This document shows, piece after piece, positions 1 through 7,449 of a DNA stretch of 21,880 nt. The notes under the pieces were generated by a model. That model was not told where the DNA came from and made no database searches. It was given only the letters and a program-made list of their open reading frames with translations. Position 1 is the stretch's first letter. Each line of letters begins with the position of its first letter. A program made the position numbers and the translations under genes. The stretch comes from a virus. Where the stretch lies: IMG/VR virus record IMGVR_UViG_3300035698_033106, positions 1 to 21,880 of that record. One strand, given 5' to 3'.

Positions 1-958
1 GATCTGGCCAAGATGCCAGTGGTTGGACTGTAGCCCCAGAAGTAATGGCCGTTTCCCCAACTGCTGTAACAAGCCCGATAAAGTTCGTTCCAGTTGGTAA
101 CATCGATCCAATGGTTGTAGTACCCAACGAATTCCAAGGTGATGTACCTTGATATGTGGTTACTCCTGAAGGGATGTCATTAATACCCACAGTGCCATGA
201 ATCGAAGCAGTTGAAACCAGACCTACAAAGTTGTCTCCAGATCCTAAAACCACATCTTCGCTATCTAAAGTAACAGGTACATCCCCCTGCCCTGTAGCAT
301 CAACTACAACTGTATTAGCCACGGTTGTTGTTGCAAGACCAATGTAATTAGCACCAGTTGGCAACATCGATCCAATAGTTACAGTTCCAAGTGAGTTCCA
401 TGAATCTGTCCCTTGATACACAGTCACTCCAGAAGGAATATCGTTAATCCCCACAGTCCCGTGAATTGATGCAGTTGAGACAAGACCTATGAAATTAGGA
501 CTTGGGTTTAAAGTCACATTTGAGTTAGAAAGTCCAGTATTAACCACCGCATGTAATGTGACTGTTGAATCTGGTACAACTGTTACCAATCCAATAAAAG
601 TACCAGGATCTGGCCATGCTGCCAACGGTTGGACTGTAGCCCCAGAAGTGATGGCCGTTTCCCCAACTGATGTCACAAGCCCGATGAAAGTACCAGGATC
701 TGGCCATGCTGCTAGAGGCTGTACCGTAGCTCCTGAGTCAATACTAATTGCAGGCATTGCTCCGATAGAAATTGTAGGCAAAGAAGAAGTTGAAGTTTCC
801 CATGGAGCACCACCCTGAAAAACAGTTACATTTGAAGAACTGCTTCCACCTGAAATATCAGATCCATCAGGATTCACCACAGCAACAGCAACACCATCAT
901 TGGTGGTACTTCTAAATTTCTCGTTTTCTCTTTGAGTCAGGAATTTAGTTAGAGACAT
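1..958 (-). CDS. Tandem-repeat virion protein, partial (runs off left edge)
   Basis: The minus-strand frame is open from ATG at 958 to the window edge (319 codons, no stop), so the C-terminus is missing. The first 50 or so residues are non-repetitive with a short Gly/Ser linker. The rest consists of short beta-rich repeats containing FIGLV, SGATVQPL, GINDIPSGVT and YQGT motifs. At DNA level, an 88-residue (264-bp) unit occurs twice (99-243 and 363-501), a 30-residue unit is duplicated (597-622 and 687-712, 26 identical bases), and 1-62 repeats 607-668. No cysteines or signal peptide were seen. Its place downstream of the capsid and small neck-type genes, together with the low-complexity beta repeats, suggests a virion surface, tail or fibre-like protein; this is inference. 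I cannot name a family. No Shine-Dalgarno precedes the ATG. Confidence 0.7.
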   Translation of the reverse strand, partial: MSLTKFLTQRENEKFRSTTNDGVAVAVVNPDGSDISGGSSSSNVTVFQGGAPWETSTSSLPTISIGAMPAISIDSGATVQPLAAWPDPGTFIGLVTSVGETAITSGATVQPLAAWPDPGTFIGLVTVVPDSTVTLHAVVNTGLSNSNVTLNPSPNFIGLVSTASIHGTVGINDIPSGVTVYQGTDSWNSLGTVTIGSMLPTGANYIGLATTTVANTVVVDATGQGDVPVTLDSEDVVLGSGDNFVGLVSTASIHGTVGINDIPSGVTTYQGTSPWNSLGTTTIGSMLPTGTNFIGLVTAVGETAITSGATVQPLASWPD

Positions 959-1050
959 TATAACAAATTACAGTTTCTGAAGCGTTTACTGAAGCCTAAT
1001 CCCTGTCACCCTTACTATTAGTCTACACTTCAGATTGTATAAATATCAAG

Positions 1051-1362
1051 TTAAGCCGCATTTAAATAAAATGTCAGCTTATTTTCGTTCACATAACGAC
1101 TCACAGTAAATCCTTCAGAAGCTACTGCTTGTCTCCATAGATCTTCAACATGTCGTGTGTCTTGAACTGTGGCACTGTTGTCATCGATTCTTTTTCTCAA
1201 CCATTGTCTTTCTAAATCATTAAGGTCATTTATGCTTGCAGCTGAACCACCAATTTGTGACACGTAATAATTCCGCTTCAAATCGTTAAGCGGTGTCCGT
1301 CCTGTGGATCCAGTTACTCTTTCTGCAAACCACGTTCTTTCAGCTACTGTTAAGTCTGACAT
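1051..1362 (-). CDS. Small phage protein with duplicated helical motif (unknown)
   Basis: A 103-aa protein of unknown function. It holds an internal duplication: the pattern (D)L-x3-ER-x-W-x3-R-x6-T-x2-D occurs near residues 4-27 and again near 47-69, each followed by a hydrophobic/aromatic stretch. It ends with a conserved-looking segment (NENKLTFYLN). The start codon overlaps the stop of the upstream gene by one base (TAATG), so the two are probably translationally coupled. Position after the major capsid gene and before the repeat virion protein suits a small head-completion or neck protein, but nothing in the sequence proves it. Confidence 0.7.
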   Translation of the reverse strand: MSDLTVAERTWFAERVTGSTGRTPLNDLKRNYYVSQIGGSAASINDLNDLERQWLRKRIDDNSATVQDTRHVEDLWRQAVASEGFTVSRYVNENKLTFYLNAA

Positions 1363-1742
1363 TATATTTTTTCTGGTATTCGAAATTGCTCGTATCTTCG
1401 AGCGAATTCTCGCATGAACTCTTTATCAAAAGGCAATTCCTGAACGGGATACACCTTTCGTACCATTTGCTGCAAAGCAAGAGGTATAATTAAAATCAAT
1501 CTACGATCCATGTTCTTGTCATCAGTTTTTCCAAATTTTTGATCTTTCCGAGTCTCCCGCATGTCGTCGATGCGAACCATCATCCCTTCTGCTTCTTCTG
1601 GTGCCGTAAGCGTCCAATATTCAACCAAATAATCCAAAACCTCCCATGGCCCTTTAACTTCTTTAAGTTCAAAAAGCTTATCGGCAAAGTCAACCTTATT
1701 TGAATCTCTAACTTTCCCAGTTTTTTTATCGTATGCCAACAT
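1362..1742 (-). CDS. Small head/neck-region protein (unknown)
   Basis: A 126-aa protein with charged residues throughout, mostly predicted helical, no cysteine motif and no membrane segment. It opens with LAYDKKTGKV and contains WEVLDYLVEYW and RRLILIIPLALQQM segments. It is coupled to the next gene by a TAATG overlap. The start ATG at 1742 has no nearby Shine-Dalgarno, but a strong hairpin (1758-1790) lies 15 nt upstream. I do not recognise the family; a virion-assembly or neck role is inferred only from its place between the capsid and tail-like genes. Confidence 0.65.
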   Translation of the reverse strand: MLAYDKKTGKVRDSNKVDFADKLFELKEVKGPWEVLDYLVEYWTLTAPEEAEGMMVRIDDMRETRKDQKFGKTDDKNMDRRLILIIPLALQQMVRKVYPVQELPFDKEFMREFARRYEQFRIPEKI

Positions 1743-1757
1743 AAAAATTTAACTTGT

Positions 1758-1833
1758 AGACGGTGCCACCTTGTGGCAGGCCCACCGTCTCCTGCACTCT
1801 CCTTTTAGGGCAAGTATAGTGAGTGAACTATAC
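1758..1833 (-). promoter_or_regulatory. Structured intergenic leader with two hairpins
   Basis: On the minus strand, AGACGG...CCGTCT (1785-1790 with 1758-1763) encloses TGCCAC-AAG-GTGGCA (1773-1778 with 1764-1769), giving a 12-bp interrupted stem. The outer arm can be extended to a perfect 8-bp AGACGGTG/CACCGTCT pairing, so two folds compete. Farther upstream, GTATAGT/ACTATAC (1814-1820 with 1827-1833) is a perfect 7-bp inverted repeat with a 6-nt loop. The hairpins lie between the HNH gene and the 126-aa gene. Only a short T5 run follows, 12 nt on, so a classic terminator is doubtful; a processing site or translational control element is possible. Confidence 0.45.
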
Positions 1834-1860
1834 GTCTCGATAACCTCTCCCCTCAGCCAC

Positions 1861-2280
1861 TTAAGAAACCTTACGTTTGTAATGACTTTTACTCGCATGA
1901 CACCTAATACATAACGTCTCTAAGTTGTCCAATTCATTCCTCTTTGTGTGATCAATATGATTAACATGCAAGTCTTTATTCCATTTCTGGTAGTGTTCCT
2001 TACGGGTTAATCCACAATCAATACATTTTTCTTCATCTCTTTGAATAGTCTTCTCACGAAGACCGCCGAAATAAATTTGATCGGAATGTTTTTTATAATC
2101 TCTTTTCCGAGATCTTTCCCATTTTCTCTGAAGCCATCGTCGATGCTCATATAACTCAGGATTAGATTTAATCATCTCCCAACGAGTTTTATGCTCTCCC
2201 TTAGCTTTTCGATAATGTTTACGACAAAAACCTAAAGCGTAATGTGCGTCCGTGCAATTGTCATTTTTACATTTTTTGAT
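1861..2280 (-). CDS. HNH endonuclease with N-terminal zinc module, non-canonical start
   Basis: An HNH endonuclease. The C-terminal half has CIDCG, then HVNHIDH, an Asn, NLETLCIRCH and a Lys-rich tail, the usual Cys4-type HNH layout. The first ATG in frame is at 2175 (104 aa), but the frame continues upstream without stop to a TGA at 2287-2289. That extra part encodes a plausible zinc module (CKNDNC ... GFCRKHYRK) often seen in front of phage HNH domains. A perfect Shine-Dalgarno AAGGAGGTG (2288-2296) precedes it, yet no ATG, GTG or TTG exists there: ATC at 2280 (9-nt spacing) or ATA at 2286 are the only fits. The end shown assumes ATC (139 aa). The gene sits between the capsid gene and a neck-type gene, a typical place for a selfish or packaging-linked HNH. 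Confidence 0.7.
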   Translation of the reverse strand: MKKCKNDNCTDAHYALGFCRKHYRKAKGEHKTRWEMIKSNPELYEHRRWLQRKWERSRKRDYKKHSDQIYFGGLREKTIQRDEEKCIDCGLTRKEHYQKWNKDLHVNHIDHTKRNELDNLETLCIRCHASKSHYKRKVS

Positions 2281-2287
2281 TTTTATT

Positions 2288-2296
2288 CACCTCCTT
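2288..2296 (-). promoter_or_regulatory. Shine-Dalgarno AAGGAGGTG of the HNH gene
   Basis: The nine bases match the standard bacterial anti-Shine-Dalgarno without mismatch. The same nine bases stand before the scaffold gene. This site decides the upstream start of the HNH frame despite the lack of a normal start codon. Confidence 0.6.
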
Positions 2297-2347
2297 ATAG
2301 GATAATGATATCAAAAAAATATAAAAGATACAACCGTTCGGGTATTA

Positions 2348-3256
2348 TCAGCCATTCTGATTATACCCAGTTCTTTTAGCGCTTGCACGTTCCTCAAGAG
2401 ATTCAAGAGTGAATTCTGTTACCCAGTGACCTCTGTCTGAGTCTCCTAGTTTAGCTAGTTCCTCGAACATTGGCTGATCTAGATAGGCTGTTCGCCATAG
2501 ATCCTCTCTCAATCCATAAACAGTTGTTGAACCTGCTGAATCTCGCACATCTTTATGAGCGAATATTCGGTGTGAACCACCACTTGATTCGTAGACAAGA
2601 ACTTCTTTAATAAGTTTTCTTTCTGACGCGTCAATGTATCGTGTTGAGTTTCCACCGAAACCAGCGATTGCCTGTTTGATCTTGAAGGTACATAGCACCA
2701 TATCGAAGATTTTGTCTGGATCTGCAACTGCCCAAACATCTGCCACAATATCGTTTAACTCTGTTTCAGAGAACGAAGTTCCTGAATTTCGAGCTGTTAC
2801 ATTTGTTGAAATGAACTCATCGATACCGTCCATCTGTCTCGCAGTACCTGAAGCACCTGAAGCTTTAACAGCATTCAAAAGTGCGTATTCCATCTTCATC
2901 TTTAGAACTCTCAATCTATCAGCTTTCTGAAAAGCGTAAGGGTCGCCCATAGCGGCCACATTTACCTTTCTTTCAGTTCGAGAAACTCGAATACCCTCTT
3001 TGATAATCTGAGTAATATTGTTTTCTCGAGTTGGCTGTGTTAGATCGTCGAATGTTGTATCAGCACCTTCAACATCACTTTGTACTGATGTTGGTCTTGC
3101 GACATTGTGCTTCATCCATTCATGTAGGGTTCCTGATGCAGTTCCTGAACCAAATAGAGTCAATAGAGGAGTTTCATCTGGTGAAACATCTCCAATGATA
3201 TCCAAAAGATCCTCTCTTCGACCAGTGTCATCGTAAGTTTGTAATCCCCAAGCCAT
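2348..3256 (-). CDS. Major capsid protein, SU10/DUF5309-like
   Basis: A 302-aa HK97-fold-type major capsid protein. The N-terminus (TYDDTG-REDLLDIIGDVSPDETPLLTLFG, then HEWMKH and EGADT) is the signature of the SU10-type major capsid family (DUF5309) as I remember it. The middle holds a stretch of short helices (KADRLRVLKMKMEYALL), followed by a loop with MDGIDEFIST and later KLIKEVLVYESSGG and a C-terminal ESLEERA segment. Length fits the family, with no fused protease. The gene follows a Gln-rich scaffold gene, the normal order. ATG at 3256 is the obvious start (MAWGLQTYDD); purine-rich AAGGGGGTGAAAAGGA lies upstream at a loose distance. Family assignment is from motif recognition, not a search. 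Confidence 0.88.
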   Translation of the reverse strand: MAWGLQTYDDTGRREDLLDIIGDVSPDETPLLTLFGSGTASGTLHEWMKHNVARPTSVQSDVEGADTTFDDLTQPTRENNITQIIKEGIRVSRTERKVNVAAMGDPYAFQKADRLRVLKMKMEYALLNAVKASGASGTARQMDGIDEFISTNVTARNSGTSFSETELNDIVADVWAVADPDKIFDMVLCTFKIKQAIAGFGGNSTRYIDASERKLIKEVLVYESSGGSHRIFAHKDVRDSAGSTTVYGLREDLWRTAYLDQPMFEELAKLGDSDRGHWVTEFTLESLEERASAKRTGYNQNG

Positions 3257-3293
3257 AATTTAACGGATTTTTTCCTTTTCACCCCCTTTCAAT

Positions 3294-4445
3294 TTATTCA
3301 TCTCCAATTTCCTCCTTGGATGTTGGAGTACCATGGTGATCGATATGCTGTAGTCGCTCAGCGACTGCCCACATACCTTTATCCCCGCCACGTCGAGTAA
3401 GATGTCGGAGCCGATCGAGGTCTTCCTCGGATTCCTGGGTTGGTTGCCCACCCACAGGTTGTCCCTGAGCGGATAGACCGCCCTGCTCCTTAACTGATGT
3501 GGTTGTTGGTTGCTGTTGTTGTTTATCATTTTGCTGTTGCATCTTTTGATTTGCCTGACCTCCTTCTTCTGGTTTCTGCTTCGGATCCTGAGGAGTTTTT
3601 TCCCCAAGCTCATCTGCCGCCAGATCTGCAGCTTCTTTGAAAGTTAGCGAGTGACCTCCGTAATCTTGTGGATTCATCATTGAGTCAAGAGCTATTCTTC
3701 GAGTTATTTTATTCAAGTTGTTATCAAAATCTTGTGCACCAGGCTGTAATTGTGGATACGCTTTGTACGTATCAGCTGCCTGCTTAGCATCTTCTGCCTC
3801 TTGCTGCCTTTTGATATAACTTTGAATTTGTTGCTCTGATCTCACTGCTCGGTCATTAGCACCACTAATTGCTTTTTGCAATTTTTCCTCGTTAATAACC
3901 TTGTACTTCTGGCCCGTTGCTGGGTCAGTTTCCTCCTCCACAAATTCGGCAACATTTGGTTGCTGAGGTTGAGCCAAATTCTGCAATGGCTGTAATCTCT
4001 GCTCAGACTGTAGTCTTTGGTTTAACTCCGTTTGGAGTACTTGATTTGATTCAAGAAGTTTTTTATTGTTCTCGGTTAATTTACCAAACTCATCCCGAGT
4101 CCTTTCCGTAACTCCTTGTGGCAAATCAAACCCTGGCGACTGTTGTCTCCCAAAGTTTGCAATTTGATCCGCTAAGTTAGCAGGTGTTGGTTGTGGGGTT
4201 GGTTGAACTGGAGCTTGGGGAACTGGCGCTTGTGGCTGGGCCTGCGATTGCGCTGGCTGCTCCTGCGTCTTTCCTTGTGGCTGCTGCTCTCCCTGAACCT
4301 CTTTTCCACCATCCTGCTGCTGAACGGGTTGTTGTTGCTCACCGTCTTGTTGTTTATTGTTTTGCTGTTGGTCTCCTTGAGGCTGTGTTACTTCACCGCC
4401 TACCTGGTCCCCACCAGCATCTGCTTTAATGTTGTTGTCTGCCAA
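3294..4445 (-). CDS. Capsid scaffolding protein (Gln-rich)
   Basis: A 383-aa acidic, very Gln/Pro-rich protein. Residues 1-90 are a disordered Q/P/G tract. The middle (about 110-225) is coiled-coil-like (LTENNKKLLESNQVLQTEL, then SEQQIQSYIKRQQEAEDAKQAAD). Then comes another Q-rich linker and a basic/acidic C-terminal helix (EEDLDRLRHLTRRGGD). This composition and the location between portal and major capsid protein fit an internal scaffold; the C-terminal charged helix would contact the capsid protein by analogy with other phages. The start is TTG at 4445, chosen because AAGGAGGTG (4455-4463) stands 9 nt upstream and no ATG precedes the MADNN start. A frame inside it (3260-3613) is an overlap artefact. 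Confidence 0.8.
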   Translation of the reverse strand: MADNNIKADAGGDQVGGEVTQPQGDQQQNNKQQDGEQQQPVQQQDGGKEVQGEQQPQGKTQEQPAQSQAQPQAPVPQAPVQPTPQPTPANLADQIANFGRQQSPGFDLPQGVTERTRDEFGKLTENNKKLLESNQVLQTELNQRLQSEQRLQPLQNLAQPQQPNVAEFVEEETDPATGQKYKVINEEKLQKAISGANDRAVRSEQQIQSYIKRQQEAEDAKQAADTYKAYPQLQPGAQDFDNNLNKITRRIALDSMMNPQDYGGHSLTFKEAADLAADELGEKTPQDPKQKPEEGGQANQKMQQQNDKQQQQPTTTSVKEQGGLSAQGQPVGGQPTQESEEDLDRLRHLTRRGGDKGMWAVAERLQHIDHHGTPTSKEEIGDE

Positions 4446-4454
4446 TTTTTATTT

Positions 4455-4463
4455 CACCTCCTT
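4455..4463 (-). promoter_or_regulatory. Shine-Dalgarno AAGGAGGTG of the scaffold gene
   Basis: Perfect nine-base anti-Shine-Dalgarno match that fixes the TTG start at 4445. It probably compensates for the weak start codon, since scaffold is needed in large amounts. Confidence 0.7.
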
Positions 4464-4470
4464 AAATTAT

Positions 4471-4546
4471 GCTCGATTTTATTGAGCGGGGAGCATCACC
4501 GCTATTGGATGTGAGTACAGACCTAGAAATTAAAATTTCTTAGTCT
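4471..4546 (-). repeat. Two inverted repeats upstream of the scaffold gene
   Basis: GCTCGAT-TTT-ATTGAGC (4471-4487) is a 7-bp stem with one G-T pair lying just before the scaffold ribosome binding site. 4519-4546 forms a 13-bp stem with one wobble and one mismatch and a 2-nt loop (AGAC...GTCT outer, AGAAATT/AATTTCT inner). Neither is followed by a U-run on the minus strand, so they are more likely mRNA processing, stability or translation elements than terminators. They fill most of the 108-bp gap between the zinc-finger gene and scaffold. Confidence 0.5.
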
Positions 4547-4553
4547 AGCCTTT

Positions 4554-4826
4554 TCACAGTAATTTTTGACTGCCAAAATACATGGATCCTTTCTTAACTT
4601 TAAGCTCTTTTCCAAGTAGCCCAAATCTGCACTTTCTACACTCTACCCCTTGTTTTGTACTAATAAAATAGTGCTTACACTTAGCAGGTTCCTCGAGCTC
4701 TATACGCTCAACTCGGCCTTGCCAAACATCACTTGGTCTTTTTTTATAATAAGGATCATACGAATCACGTCTAAGCGTTTCTTCGTCTGAACCTGGTAAA
4801 GGAGGTAATTTTTTTAAATTATTCAT
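4554..4826 (-). CDS. Small zinc-finger phage protein (unknown)
   Basis: A 90-aa protein with a probable zinc-binding cluster CKHYF-x7-ECRKC (about residues 50-66) followed by a hydrophobic RFGLLGKEL segment and a short basic C-terminus. The N-terminus is Pro- and charge-rich (LPPLPGSDEETLRRD). It is encoded between the 114-aa gene and scaffold in the head operon. Function unknown; small zinc proteins of this sort are common in head-gene clusters without an assigned role. Confidence 0.65.
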   Translation of the reverse strand: MNNLKKLPPLPGSDEETLRRDSYDPYYKKRPSDVWQGRVERIELEEPAKCKHYFISTKQGVECRKCRFGLLGKELKVKKGSMYFGSQKLL

Positions 4827-4870
4827 GGTTGATTTATTACCGCCTCAACCAGAGTCAGATAATTTCTTCT

Positions 4871-4884
4871 GCCTCAAAGGAGGC
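4871..4884 (-). repeat. Hairpin in the 77-bp gap
   Basis: GCCTC-AAAG-GAGGC is a 5-bp GC-rich stem. Nearby GCCTC at 4846-4850 could compete for the same GAGGC arm. No U-run follows on either strand, so I do not call it a terminator. Confidence 0.4.
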
Positions 4885-4903
4885 GTTTATTTTCTTATTC
4901 TTC

Positions 4904-5248
4904 TTAAAGTTTCAATGTTTTAGGTTGTTTTCTTCCCAAACGGATATCTTCAAGTTCATCAGCCACTTCTGTTACTTGCTGAATTTCCATAAGTATTTGC
5001 TTTGCTACATCAGCTGAATGAAAAGCATTAAGCTCTTGCCACATCCATTGCTTTTGCGACTTAGTATTTCTAGGATCTACCCATGCGTGATAAGCCCGAG
5101 ACTTTAACCATCCATTGACAATTTTCCAACCATCAGAAGTCAACATTTCTTTGAGAGCCATACCATCCCTAAGCTTTTTAGCTTCTTCTGCATCAAGCTC
5201 TCTACCTTTCGAGTTATCTAATTGTGGCTGTTGGGATTTGTCTACCAT
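4904..5248 (-). CDS. Portal-adjacent phage protein (unknown)
   Basis: A 114-aa protein starting MVDKSQQPQLD. The longer open frame that begins at 5434 is an artefact of reading through the portal gene, because the residues before this ATG are out of frame with portal and look random. The gene overlaps the portal 3' end by 35 nt. The protein is acidic and helical, with a GWKIVNGWLKSRAYHAW core and a C-terminal helix (AKQILMEIQQVTEVADELEDI). A short helical protein directly after portal is a recurrent arrangement in podo- and siphophages; its job is unknown. No cysteine motifs or membrane segments. Confidence 0.65.
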   Translation of the reverse strand: MVDKSQQPQLDNSKGRELDAEEAKKLRDGMALKEMLTSDGWKIVNGWLKSRAYHAWVDPRNTKSQKQWMWQELNAFHSADVAKQILMEIQQVTEVADELEDIRLGRKQPKTLKL

Positions 5249-7313
5249 TTGCTTGTGCTGGCTGTGGTCCTCCCAGCAGTGATTCTGGTTGAACCCCTGG
5301 TGGCACCACCTGTGCTTGTTCTTCTTGAGATAATTTATTTCCTTGTCCTTGCCCTCCTGGTGAACCACCTTCTGCTTGAGCTGCCATTGTCTGGATTTCT
5401 TCAGGAGATAGCTCTTCGAAAAACTTCTCAGCATTTTTAAATCCTGAATCTTCTAGCCAAGCTACAAACAAATCTCTGAATTTAGGCTTTACTTGTTCTT
5501 GTGACAAAAGCTCCAAAATAACTGGACTAGAAAGAATACTTGTAATAGCTGTTCTTCGACCTTGCTTAATATCATCACTTCCTGAAAGAGACATTGATTC
5601 TACATCTGCAATGAAATCAAAATTACCTTTCAAGTCTTCAGGTTCTACATGTAATGTTCCAAAACTACCCTCTTCATCCACTTCCATTTTTGGAACCATG
5701 TTCGGGTTTTCCTTGTTTCCCAGATTAATAGGAAATCTAGGTCTTCCAGCATCTATAGGCAATTGATTCCTACCTGTAATTGGATCTGCTAATTCTGATC
5801 CAGGAATCTTAAACTCACCTCTTGGAGTGGTTACCTGTTCCACCTTACTCATGTCAGGCTCCATAGCATCCAAACCTTTTTTCTTGAAATACTCCATGGC
5901 TTCATTCCCCACAACTCGAACTACATAGGTTTTTTTGTCTTCATCTGCAAAAATCATCTTTTGATTCATCTGGTGCCAAAGCATCATTTGTCTCTGAATA
6001 GCTTCTGCCAACATGTTCTGGTTATAATTATCTCGAGCATTTCTTTGCATCGTCATCTGCTTCACCTCTGTGGCAGTTTTCTCTGGGTTGTATCTATTCA
6101 TATTTGAAACCCCAAGAGAGCTTTCCCCAGTTGCGTTTGAAAGAGCTGCGATTAAAGCTGAATATGTGTTGTTGAAAAATTGAGCCGCATTAGACTTTGA
6201 TTCAATCAACCTAAAATCTGACAAAGGATTATTCATTCTCCATCTTGCACCCTTACCCCAATGCAAAGTATGTTCTCTTACCCCTGGGCCTATAGCAATT
6301 GGTGAATATAGCTTTTGATTGATTTCATCCACATATTGAGAAAGTAAAGCGTTGATAGCTTTCTGCAATCCTTTGATTGGTTCGATTTCACTCATTCCGT
6401 AAATGTCATCATCAATTTGGTAATATCGAAGCATCACAATTGGCAGTTCATAATTGCCATATGGATTATCTGCTTCCCGCAGTATGATTCCATGCTTTGG
6501 GGAAAAGGTAATCCACTTATCTCTTCGATACTCAGTCACAATCTCTACCGTCTTAAACACATCATCTTTTCCAATGGGGTCATCATTCAACCCAGAAATA
6601 GTTCTATTTCTTGAGATCCAATTTGTATCTCGAGAATCTCCTCCCCTTTGAGACTCTTCATTAAGAGATCTCTTCAAAGCTTTTACATTTTTATAAATAG
6701 GACCGCTTCTTGATGAATCATTAACCCTTTCTAACTCTTGGATAGTTATATACTCCCGAACTTGAAACCAATTTGCATTTTCAATGCTAGTAGCAGCTGG
6801 ATCTGGCAAACAATCTCGGTTATTTAAAGCCACCATTTCGGGACCATCAAAAACCACTCTTCCAGAAGGGTCAGTTTCATATCTCCATTTACATAAAGAA
6901 AAAGCTGATCCATATTTTCGAGTACTTAAATCCATAAGTCCCCATTTTGAAAGCATGGTTCCGTTATGAGTAGCCTGATCCCACTGATAATTTAACAGTG
7001 CATTATTAACATGCGCTGCCAATACATCTCCTCCTTCTCTAGGAATTAATTTCCCTCTAAGTTTCTTGCTTAAAAGTCGTGATGTTTTCTCGAAAATAAA
7101 GGTAAATACACGGGGATCAAAAAGAAGTGCGTCATACGGCCATTTAGATTCGTCCAACCAAGATCGAAACAGTTCGTCTGCTTCATCAAAGGAGATTGAA
7201 CCAATTCTACCTCGGCCTGTTCTTCTTCTGTCTGTTTCTTGTGAAGCCCAATCATAATGGCGTCTTACCTCAGAGAAAGTCTTGTCAGTTTTAGGTATAG
7301 TAGTTTTAGCCAT
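5214..7313 (-). CDS. Portal (head-tail connector) protein
   Basis: A 699-aa portal protein forming the dodecameric DNA gate of the capsid. Typical portal features: an N-terminal helical part (EVRRHYDWASQETDRRR), a wing region with YGSAFSLCKWRYETD and DCLPDPAATS, then YGNYELPIVMLRYYQIDDDIYGMSEIEPIKGLQKAINALLSQ, in which the YGMSEIEP and I-N-LLSQ stem motifs are recognisable, a crown-region ATEVKQMTMQRNARDNYNQNM helix, and a Gln/Gly-rich C-terminus. The long form is like podovirus or SU10-type portals. The start is ATG at 7313 (MAKTTIPKTD); the frame opens farther up at 7349 but that part (LGVFFMFILLS) lies in the terminator U-run. No Shine-Dalgarno is visible. Confidence 0.88.
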   Translation of the reverse strand: MAKTTIPKTDKTFSEVRRHYDWASQETDRRRTGRGRIGSISFDEADELFRSWLDESKWPYDALLFDPRVFTFIFEKTSRLLSKKLRGKLIPREGGDVLAAHVNNALLNYQWDQATHNGTMLSKWGLMDLSTRKYGSAFSLCKWRYETDPSGRVVFDGPEMVALNNRDCLPDPAATSIENANWFQVREYITIQELERVNDSSRSGPIYKNVKALKRSLNEESQRGGDSRDTNWISRNRTISGLNDDPIGKDDVFKTVEIVTEYRRDKWITFSPKHGIILREADNPYGNYELPIVMLRYYQIDDDIYGMSEIEPIKGLQKAINALLSQYVDEINQKLYSPIAIGPGVREHTLHWGKGARWRMNNPLSDFRLIESKSNAAQFFNNTYSALIAALSNATGESSLGVSNMNRYNPEKTATEVKQMTMQRNARDNYNQNMLAEAIQRQMMLWHQMNQKMIFADEDKKTYVVRVVGNEAMEYFKKKGLDAMEPDMSKVEQVTTPRGEFKIPGSELADPITGRNQLPIDAGRPRFPINLGNKENPNMVPKMEVDEEGSFGTLHVEPEDLKGNFDFIADVESMSLSGSDDIKQGRRTAITSILSSPVILELLSQEQVKPKFRDLFVAWLEDSGFKNAEKFFEELSPEEIQTMAAQAEGGSPGGQGQGNKLSQEEQAQVVPPGVQPESLLGGPQPAQANGRQIPTATIR

Positions 7314-7331
7314 GGACAGTAAAATAAACAT

Positions 7332-7384
7332 AAAAAAAACGCCCAACACAAAATACCCCTCTCGGGGTTACCTATAGTTGGACG
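7332..7384 (-). terminator. Intrinsic terminator or attenuator ahead of portal
   Basis: On the minus strand, CGTCCAAC (7377-7384) pairs with GTTGGGCG (7340-7347), 8 bp with one G-T pair. It encloses ACCCC-GAGA-GGGGT (7355-7368), a 5-bp stem with a GNRA-type loop. Eight Ts follow immediately (7332-7339). This is a textbook rho-independent terminator, placed 18 nt before the portal ATG. It would separate the packaging transcript from the head transcript, unless antitermination or an undetected promoter serves portal. Confidence 0.75.
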
Positions 7385-7449
7385 ATTTCTAGCTTAAAGC
7401 CTCAAAATCTATGTTCAATTTCAATATTATCTGTAAAGTTTACCCAATG

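Noticed and set aside
489-818. Plus-strand 109-aa ORF in the repeat region
   Set aside because: It mirrors the minus-strand repeat protein; the repeats keep the opposite strand open. The minus frame runs without stop to the edge and continues the late operon.
3260-3613. Minus-strand 117-aa ORF
   Set aside because: It lies in another frame of the scaffold 3' end with no homology-like pattern and no ribosome binding site.
4184-4514. Two plus-strand Leu/Val-rich ORFs that look like membrane proteins
   Set aside because: They are the antisense of the Gln-rich scaffold gene; antisense of Gln/Pro codons reads as Leu/Val/Trp and mimics membrane segments.
5249-5434. N-terminal extension of the 114-aa gene
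   Set aside because: It is an out-of-frame reading of the portal 3' end; the good start is ATG 5248.
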